From Pseudomonadota bacterium (lineage in GTDB: Bacteria > Pseudomonadota > Alphaproteobacteria > Rhodobacterales > Rhodobacteraceae), in contig JAKALB010000004.1 in assembly GCA_021813365.1 (NCBI GenBank), positions 1 through 62,179 of the forward strand: a stretch of DNA of 62,179 nucleotides, read 5' to 3'. How positions within the stretch are numbered: the first letter of the stretch is position 1; each line of letters starts with the position of its first letter. The notes under the pieces are model-generated. The model was not told the origin of the DNA. It saw nothing but the letters and a program-made list of their open reading frames with translations, and did not search any database. Positions 55,509 to 62,179 of the stretch are shown here, piece by piece. Position numbers and translations under genes: made by a program.

Positions 55509-57304
55509 TCACGATTTACCGGCAATTGTTCGACCTTCTGGATCGTCACGAGCGTTGGCGCTTCTTTCAGCTCATGGGTCTGATCATCCTGTCAGCCATT
55601 GTCGAAATGGCGGGTGTCGCGTCGATCCTGCCGTTCCTGGCAGCGGTGTCCGACCCGTCGACCGTCTTGAAGAGCCAGTTGCTGTCGCGCCTTTATGATG
55701 GCCTTGGATTCACCGAGACCCGCAGTTTCCTGATGACCCTGGGTGGCATGGTGTTCGGAGTTGTCGTCCTGGGGCTGTTCACCAAGACCGCCGCGGTCTT
55801 TGCGATTTCCCGCTACAGCCGGTTCCGCGAATATTCCATCGGCAACCGGCTGCTGCGCGGCTATCTGAGCCAGCCCTATGTCTGGTTCCTGCGCCGCCAT
55901 AGCGCCGATCTGGGCGGCAGGGTGCTGAAAGAGGTCAACGAGGTCGTCAGCAATGCGATGATGCCTGCGATCAAGATGCTGGCGCAGTGCATTTCCCTGC
56001 TGTTTCTCACCGTGCTGCTGGTGCTCGTGAACCCGTGGATCGCCATTTCCTCGCTGATCGTGCTGGCCGGGGCCTATGCCGGCATCTATGCGGCAGTGCG
56101 CAAGTTGCTGGCGCGGCTGGGGGTTCGCTACTCTCGGGCCTATTCCGCCCGGTTCAAGATCGCGCAGGACGCGATTGGCGGCATAAAGGAAGTCAAGCTG
56201 CTGGGTCTGGAGGAAACCTATCTGGAGCGGTTCCGGGGGCCTTCGCTGCAGATGGCCGCGGCCGAGAGCAACACGCTGGCCATTGCCGAGATTCCGCGCA
56301 ATTTCCTGGAAGCCGTGGCCTTTGGCGGCATGGTGCTGCTGATCGTGGCGCTCCTGGCCACGGGTGATGGCACGATCAACGGGATCGTTCCGGTTCTTGG
56401 CGTCTTTGCCTTTGCCGCGCTGCGCATGTTCCCATCCGTGCAGCAGATCTACATGTCGTCCACCTATCTGCGCTATAGCGGGCAACTCCTGTCGCAACTG
56501 CATCGCGACACGATCGAAACGGGCGCCAACCGGCCCTTCCAGCCGTTTCCCAAGGCCGACCGGCCCCTGGGGGTGAAGCGCGAGATCGTGTTGCACGACA
56601 TCCGGTTCGCTTATCCGGAATCGGACAGGCAAGTGTTGCAGGGCCTGACGCTGACCATACCGGCACGCACCACGGTGGGCATCGTGGGCGGAACCGGCGC
56701 AGGCAAGACTACGGCGGTGGATATTCTGCTGGGACTGTTGCAGCCGGACCAGGGCCAGGTCCGCGTCGATGGCACCGTGATCTCGGCCAGCAATCTGCGC
56801 GCCTGGCAGGACAGCATCGGCTATGTACCGCAGCAGATCTTCCTGGTGGACGATTCCGTGGCGGCCAACATCGCGATGGGCATTCCCGCCGACAAGATCG
56901 ACATGGCTGCGGTCGAACGCGCGGCGCGGGTCGCCAATCTGCATGATTTCGTGATCGCCGAAATGGCGGAGGGCTATCAGACCCATGTGGGCGAACGCGG
57001 CGTGCGGCTTTCGGGCGGGCAGCGGCAGCGGATCGGCATTGCGCGGGCGCTATACCATGACCCCGATGTGCTGATCCTGGACGAAGCGACCAGCGCACTG
57101 GACAACCTGACTGAGCGCGCGGTGATGGAGGCGGTGCACAATCTGGGCCACCAGAAGACCATCGTGATGATCGCCCATCGGCTGTCGACGGTAAAGGACT
57201 GCGACTCGATCCTGCTGCTGGAAAAGGGTCGCCTGGCGGCGGAAGGCCCCTATGACCGGCTGGTGGCCGAGAACGAGACGTTCCGGCGCATGGCAGCCGG
57301 CTGA
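55505..57304 (+). CDS. ABC transporter permease/ATP-binding fusion (glycan/lipid exporter type)
   Basis: TM domain then GGTGAGKTTAVDILLGLL, RLSGGQRQRIGIARALYHDPDVLILDEATSALD. Confidence 0.93.
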   Translation: MITIYRQLFDLLDRHERWRFFQLMGLIILSAIVEMAGVASILPFLAAVSDPSTVLKSQLLSRLYDGLGFTETRSFLMTLGGMVFGVVVLGLFTKTAAVFAISRYSRFREYSIGNRLLRGYLSQPYVWFLRRHSADLGGRVLKEVNEVVSNAMMPAIKMLAQCISLLFLTVLLVLVNPWIAISSLIVLAGAYAGIYAAVRKLLARLGVRYSRAYSARFKIAQDAIGGIKEVKLLGLEETYLERFRGPSLQMAAAESNTLAIAEIPRNFLEAVAFGGMVLLIVALLATGDGTINGIVPVLGVFAFAALRMFPSVQQIYMSSTYLRYSGQLLSQLHRDTIETGANRPFQPFPKADRPLGVKREIVLHDIRFAYPESDRQVLQGLTLTIPARTTVGIVGGTGAGKTTAVDILLGLLQPDQGQVRVDGTVISASNLRAWQDSIGYVPQQIFLVDDSVAANIAMGIPADKIDMAAVERAARVANLHDFVIAEMAEGYQTHVGERGVRLSGGQRQRIGIARALYHDPDVLILDEATSALDNLTERAVMEAVHNLGHQKTIVMIAHRLSTVKDCDSILLLEKGRLAAEGPYDRLVAENETFRRMAAG

Positions 57305-57432
57305 GATTGGCCGGAAGATCCGCCGAACTGCGTGCAAATTGCCGGGCGAAGGTCGACGATGCCGCCCTTTGGTCGCAATTCCGCCCCCGTGATTGGTGAG
57401 GATTCACCCGCACTCTAGGGGATGGTGCCGCG

Positions 57433-57894
57433 ATGCGCGATGCGATCGACAGGAATCGGGTCAGAACCGGGCAGGCTGGCGCTCAGGCTGGGGTGCAGGC
57501 CGCGGCCCGGCGGTTTGGGCGGTTCTGGACCGAGACCAGGGGCTCGGTCACGATGGAGTTCGTGCTGTGGGTTCCGGTGTTCTGCGGCCTGCTGATGCTG
57601 TTTGCCGACACTTCGCTGGCCTATCTGAACCAGTCGAATTTCTGGAACGTCAGCCGCGAGACGGCGCGGATCGTGGCGCGCCACGGGCTGGATGAACAGG
57701 CCGCCGAAATCTATGCCGAAACCCATGCCAGCTTTGGCCGCAGCAAGCCCACGGCCAGGGTGGTGATTGACGGGTCGACCGTGACGGTCACGATCTCGGC
57801 GGTGATGGCGGATGTGACGCTGTTCGGCATCCTGAACTTTGCCCAGGCGAAAACGATCGACGCGACCGTGACCGACGTGCTGGAGCCGATCTGA
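57433..57894 (+). CDS. TadE-like pilus assembly protein
   Basis: RGSVTMEFVLWVPVFCGLLMLFADTSLAYLNQSNFWNVSRETAR. Confidence 0.82.
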   Translation: MRDAIDRNRVRTGQAGAQAGVQAAARRFGRFWTETRGSVTMEFVLWVPVFCGLLMLFADTSLAYLNQSNFWNVSRETARIVARHGLDEQAAEIYAETHASFGRSKPTARVVIDGSTVTVTISAVMADVTLFGILNFAQAKTIDATVTDVLEPI

Positions 57895-59381
57895 TGTCAC
57901 GTCGGTTCGGGGGGTGGGCGCGGCCCCTGGCGGGCGAATCCGGGGCGGGCACCGTCTTTTCGCTGTCGGTGCTGATGGTGGCGGCGCTCTTGGGCGGGCT
58001 GGCGATCGATGTCAGCAACGCCTGGCGTTACAACGAGCTTCTGAAGACGACGGCCGATGTCGCTGCCCATGCCGGGGCGGTGGTTCTGGCCGAAGGTGGC
58101 ACCGATGCCGCCGCCCGCCTGGCCGCGCAGGATGCGGTGGCGATCAACATGCCCGAGACCCGCTATGGCAAGGTGCTGGCCGAGCCGGAAACCGATGTGC
58201 GGACCGCGCATTATGACGCAAGGACCAATTCCTTCGCTGGCGACGGCGACCCGAACGCGGTGATCGTGCGCGTGCAACGCAGCGCCGCCACCAGGAACCA
58301 GGTGCCAACGCTTCTGCTGCGGCTGGCGGGCCGCGCGGGCTGGGACATTGCCCGGGAAAGCATTGTGGCGCTGGTGCCGACCAGGCGCTGCAAGCCGACC
58401 GACGGCCTTTATGCCCGCGGCGTGCTGCGGCCGGGCGCGGGGGCGCATGTGGGCGCAGATTACTGCTTGCACAGCCAGGAAAAGGTGGTCCCCGACCAGG
58501 GCAGCTTTTTCGACAGGAACGCCGGCCTGAGCATGCCAGACCTGGCGCGTTGCGGGCTGAACTGCACCGACCGCGTTACCGAAGGTGCCGAAGCCGCCGG
58601 GTTCGAGGCCAATCTGATCCGCGAGGATCTGCCCGGCATGGTGCAGGCCATAGCCGACCAGTTCCTGAACCCGCGCGTCAAGGGCCCGGCCGAGAGCGCC
58701 TTCTTCGCCAGCCGCCCGCTGGATGCCGACCTTTCCGCGCTGGACGAAGTGGGGGTCGATATCTCGAAACTGGCGACGGGGCAGGTCATCGACATCTCAT
58801 TGCAGGCGTTTTCGCGGATGCGGGCACTGCCGGGCGGGCTGATCTACAAGGTGACATGCAGCGCCGCGGCGGCAAGGGCGGAACAGGGGCTGAGCCCCGA
58901 AGTGCTGACCCTGCGGGCGGGCAATTCGGGGCTGGTGTTCCACAACCTGGCCCTGATCACCAATTGCGCGCTGGAGATCGACCCGACCGCGCGGATCGAC
59001 GGCGCGATGATCCTGACCACGCGCGGCAGCGGAGGCTATGACGTGACCGCTGCGGCGGGGGCGATGATCGGCCATCCGGGTGGTGGCTGCGGGGCGGATG
59101 TGCGCAGCACGATTCTGGCGACCGGCTCGATTCTGCTGTCTGCCGGGGTGCTGGGGCCGGATGTCGGCCTGGTTTCCGGCGGGGATATCACGGTGGGCCA
59201 GCCGCCGACCGGCGTGGCGCCGGTCTTTGCGATGACCGGCGTGGGCATGCATGCTGCAGGCACGATCGATATCGAGGCACCGCATGCCTATGCCAGTTGC
59301 GGCAGCGGAGACGACCCGTTCCTGCCCCAGTTGCAGGTGATCCGGTATCTGGAACCCGAACAGATCGGCGGTGGCGGCTAG
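57894..59381 (+). CDS. TadG-like protein with N-terminal Tad segment
   Basis: AGESGAGTVFSLSVLMVAALLGGLAIDVSNAWRYNELLKTTADVAAHAGAVVLA. Confidence 0.82.
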   Translation: MSRRFGGWARPLAGESGAGTVFSLSVLMVAALLGGLAIDVSNAWRYNELLKTTADVAAHAGAVVLAEGGTDAAARLAAQDAVAINMPETRYGKVLAEPETDVRTAHYDARTNSFAGDGDPNAVIVRVQRSAATRNQVPTLLLRLAGRAGWDIARESIVALVPTRRCKPTDGLYARGVLRPGAGAHVGADYCLHSQEKVVPDQGSFFDRNAGLSMPDLARCGLNCTDRVTEGAEAAGFEANLIREDLPGMVQAIADQFLNPRVKGPAESAFFASRPLDADLSALDEVGVDISKLATGQVIDISLQAFSRMRALPGGLIYKVTCSAAAARAEQGLSPEVLTLRAGNSGLVFHNLALITNCALEIDPTARIDGAMILTTRGSGGYDVTAAAGAMIGHPGGGCGADVRSTILATGSILLSAGVLGPDVGLVSGGDITVGQPPTGVAPVFAMTGVGMHAAGTIDIEAPHAYASCGSGDDPFLPQLQVIRYLEPEQIGGGG

Positions 59382-60076
59382 AGCCAGCGGCGTTTGGCCA
59401 TGGCCAGCGCGCGGCGCAGGGCGGCGGCGGCGGGCAGGTGGCCGGTCAGCAGCGCATCCATCTGCGCCGCGTCCATGTCGCCCCGAAACGAGGCTCGGGG
59501 GCGCAGGAAGGCTGCGGGGTTCATCCTGCCCTTGTCGCTGGAATAGGCGACCTGATAGCCGGCCCGGCGCGCAGCGGCCAGCACGCGGCGACTGTAGGCG
59601 CCAAAGGGCAGACCCAGCGCGGTGACCGGGCGCCCGCAGACCTTTTCCAGATCGGCCCGGGACTGGGACAACTCGGCGTGCAGCGCGGCGTCACCCAGCT
59701 GCGCCAGATTGCGGTGGGCAATGCCGTGGCTGCCGATCCGCATCCCGGCAGATTGCAGGGCGCGGATCTGGTCGGCGTTCAATGCGCCGGGTTGACCGAT
59801 CCTGCCCGACAGGACGAAGAAATCGGCGCTAAGGCCGCGGGCCAGCAGGCGCGGCAAAGCGATGTCATGATCAGAAAGGTTGCCGTCGTCAAAGGTGATC
59901 TGGAGACTGTCGCGCCCGGGCAAGGCGACGATCCGGTCCAGAACGCGGTCGAACTGGTCCACGCCGATCCAATAGGGCGCCTCGCCCGGTTCCAGAGGGC
60001 GGGCGGGCCGTCCAATGCCATGAAAGATCACGGCTACCCGCATCTTGCTGCCCAAGTCAGTGCCCCTTCCTGACAA
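59378..60076 (-). CDS. Polysaccharide deacetylase (NodB-like)
   Basis: QITFDDGNLSDHDIALPRLLARGLSADFFVLSGRIG, GMRIGSHGIAHRNLAQL. Confidence 0.9.
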   Translation of the reverse strand: MSGRGTDLGSKMRVAVIFHGIGRPARPLEPGEAPYWIGVDQFDRVLDRIVALPGRDSLQITFDDGNLSDHDIALPRLLARGLSADFFVLSGRIGQPGALNADQIRALQSAGMRIGSHGIAHRNLAQLGDAALHAELSQSRADLEKVCGRPVTALGLPFGAYSRRVLAAARRAGYQVAYSSDKGRMNPAAFLRPRASFRGDMDAAQMDALLTGHLPAAAALRRALAMAKRRWL

Positions 60077-61091
60077 TCACGCGCCGATGCAGGGCTTCCA
60101 GTCCGAGGATCAGCCGGGCCACCGGACCGCCGCCGCTGGCCTCGTAGGCCTGGGTGGCAAACGGGGCGGCGTTGATCCGCACCTTGAAGCGGGCGACGGT
60201 CGCGTTTTCGCCACCCGGATCGATGCCGCCCAGATCCAGTTGGCGCGCACCCATGGCGCGGGCACGACCGATCGATTCCCAGGTCAGGAAATAGCCGGCT
60301 CGCAGGTCGCGGCCAACATCGGGCGTGGCGGCAAAGGCATAAACGGCGGAATCGCCGACCTGGGCGATGACGCTGGCGCCCAGATCGGCGCCATCCTTGT
60401 GCACGATCAGGATTTCCAGCTTCAGGTCGGATTGGGTCAGGCCAAAGTAGAATTCGGGCGGGATGTCGACCTGGAATCCCTTGTCTTGCCGGAGCTGGGC
60501 GTAAAGCTGAAGAAAGCGCCGGCGCAGTTCGGGTGTGTCGCCGGTATCGGTCGAAATGCCGACTTTCAGGGCGTGACGCAGGTTGGAGCGCCACTTGGCG
60601 TGCAGCGCGGCCATCAACTCGGCTTCGGTCCGTGTCAGGTCGACCACGGCACTGTGATAGTCGCGTGCCTTGATGGTGGCCCGAAAGCCCGCCCCGGCCA
60701 TGGCAGCTTGCACCACCTCGAGGGGGAACGGGGCCTGTCCTGGCAGGCGCAGACGCAGGATATGGCCCATCTCGCCCGCGATCTTCCGATTCAGCACACC
60801 CAGGATTTCGGCAAGCTGGTCGGCATCCGGTGCCGGGCGATCTCGGCGCAGTGTCAAAGGACCGGAGGGGATCCAGGCGATGCCGCGCCCCAGGCCGGGA
60901 ACGGCCTTGACGCGCACATTGGCGATGGCCAGAACCTGATCATCGTCCTCGACCGCGATCAGACGCGAAACCGCGCCGACCCGCGCGGCTGCCGCCTCGG
61001 CATAGGTCAGCGATTGTTCGAAGTTGTGATCCCCGAAAGTCGGAGCCAGAGCGAGCCAGTCTTGCCTGGTCAGAAGTCGCGCGGTTGCCAT
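60057..61091 (-). CDS. FemAB-like peptidyl/aminoacyl transferase family protein
   Basis: AKWRSNLRHALKVGI, YFLTWESIGRARAMGARQLDLGGIDPGGENATVARFKVRI. Confidence 0.82.
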   Translation of the reverse strand: MATARLLTRQDWLALAPTFGDHNFEQSLTYAEAAAARVGAVSRLIAVEDDDQVLAIANVRVKAVPGLGRGIAWIPSGPLTLRRDRPAPDADQLAEILGVLNRKIAGEMGHILRLRLPGQAPFPLEVVQAAMAGAGFRATIKARDYHSAVVDLTRTEAELMAALHAKWRSNLRHALKVGISTDTGDTPELRRRFLQLYAQLRQDKGFQVDIPPEFYFGLTQSDLKLEILIVHKDGADLGASVIAQVGDSAVYAFAATPDVGRDLRAGYFLTWESIGRARAMGARQLDLGGIDPGGENATVARFKVRINAAPFATQAYEASGGGPVARLILGLEALHRRVIVRKGH

Positions 61092-61094
61092 GGG

Positions 61095-62179
61095 TCAAAG
61101 CCTTGTGCGGATCCAGCTGCGCCAAAGCGGCCGGGATTTCAGACCGGTCCGGGCATGCAGGCGAGGAGCCAGTTTCAGGAACCAGATGCGATAGTAGGCC
61201 AGGTTCAGAAGATCCGACCAGGCCAGCAGCAACCTCAGCCGCAACGCGGCCAGCCGGCCGGGGCGGAGCAGGATCATGCGCCAAACATCCGCATAACGCC
61301 CGCCGTAGTCGATCTTGTAGGGATAGATGCCTCGCCCCGCCTCGACCCTTGTGAAACCCTGTTCGATCATCCGCTTGAACATCAGCAGGAACACCACCTT
61401 TCCTGCTCCGAGCCGATCGACCTCGGCATCCAGCTTGCGGGCGGGCAGGCGCCAATGCGATGTCTTGCCCGCGACCAGCGAGAACTCGATGGCAATATCG
61501 CCTGGCGTCCCCTTCAGACGATCCATCGCCACCATCTGGCGCGAGTCCGGGTTGGCGCAGATGTCCTTGTAGAAGCCGGCCGTGCCCGGCCAATCCGAGA
61601 AGTGCCCGCCCTTGCCGACCGCATGCCATTGTTCACCATGCAGATCGATGAAGTGCTGAAACTCGGCCGGGGTGGGGGCATAGCTGTCGCCGACCATGTC
61701 CATCGCCTGGGTCAGGTTTCTGACCATCCGCCGGAATTCGCCTTGCCGTTTCTTCGACAGGCCGGCCAGGTAATCCTCGAAACTGGCCGGCAGGTCGAAC
61801 ATCACATGTACGCCGGCGGCCTGTTCGACCACCGGGCAATCCGGGCCGGCAATGCGGCGCAGGGCCGGGCCATGGCTCGCCTCGGCGGAAAGCGGGCTGA
61901 AACTGACGGCGACTGCGCCCAGGTTTCGGGTCAGATGCCGGAAGGCCGCTTGCAAGAGGCTGTCCAGATGGTCGGGCGCGACGGGCACCTGCAAGACCAG
62001 AGTGTTCGGATCGGTACCGGCCAGGCGGGCGATCCGGATCGGCAGGGGGCCCACCCACAGGGTTTCGACGCGAAACGGCAGAACCCCCACCAGAACGCCT
62101 TCCTGCCGAGCGGCCAGGCAAGCCAGGCGCGAACGTTGCCCGAAATGCCGCCACCAGATCTCTATCCAGTCCGGACGCA
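61095..62179 (-). CDS. GNAT (CelD/BcsL-like) acyltransferase, 5' truncated by window edge
   Basis: Frame stays open upstream of the annotated start to the edge (RPDWIEIWWRHFGQRSRLACLAARQEGVLVGVLPFRVETLW...); Acetyltransf_6-like core. Confidence 0.78.
   Translation of the reverse strand, partial: RPDWIEIWWRHFGQRSRLACLAARQEGVLVGVLPFRVETLWVGPLPIRIARLAGTDPNTLVLQVPVAPDHLDSLLQAAFRHLTRNLGAVAVSFSPLSAEASHGPALRRIAGPDCPVVEQAAGVHVMFDLPASFEDYLAGLSKKRQGEFRRMVRNLTQAMDMVGDSYAPTPAEFQHFIDLHGEQWHAVGKGGHFSDWPGTAGFYKDICANPDSRQMVAMDRLKGTPGDIAIEFSLVAGKTSHWRLPARKLDAEVDRLGAGKVVFLLMFKRMIEQGFTRVEAGRGIYPYKIDYGGRYADVWRMILLRPGRLAALRLRLLLAWSDLLNLAYYRIWFLKLAPRLHARTGLKSRPLWRSWIRTRL

Overview
This window is GC-rich alphaproteobacterial chromosome, probably Rhodobacteraceae judged by gene content and protein style. 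It is almost fully coding. I saw no rRNA, tRNA, CRISPR array, transposase or phage genes. Left to right it contains: a flagellar block (fliF partial, fliH-like, fliN, fliP; then flgI, flgL, flgK, flgE, motB on the minus strand); an N-demethylase-like flavin oxidoreductase with a divergent TetR regulator; an amino-sugar import and catabolism locus (GH20, GntR, ABC importer, Gfo/Idh/MocA, NagB-II-like SIS, AgaS-like SIS, ROK kinase, GatZ/KbaZ-like, NagA); rnd-kdsD-lptC-lptA-lptB-hpf-ptsN; a surface-glycan block (sulfotransferase, DUF5927-type GT14, two GT2/GT92-like proteins, galU, kdsB, cysQ, KpsM-like permease); alkB, dnaK, dnaJ, radC; a PBP-OmpA fusion; a two-component system divergent from a DUF2271 / PepSY-flavoreductase / ApbE module; and an exopolysaccharide-like block (GT2, O-antigen-ligase-like, ABC exporter, TadE/TadG-like, polysaccharide deacetylase, FemAB-like, GNAT-like) running off the right edge. 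The best candidates for under-described biology are: (1) the amino-sugar locus, which looks like a dual GlcNAc/GalNAc funnel using AgaS plus a stand-alone GatZ-type protein, with repeated operator-like 13-mers 105 bp apart; (2) the DUF2271/PepSY/ApbE module, with a flavinylation-like motif in DUF2271 and a 21-bp inverted repeat built from 11-bp-phased direct repeats in the divergent promoter; (3) a 12-bp hairpin in the flgE leader that is complete only in the flgE-sense RNA, plus CtrA-like sites upstream of flgE and radC. All family calls come from reading the translations; no database search was run.
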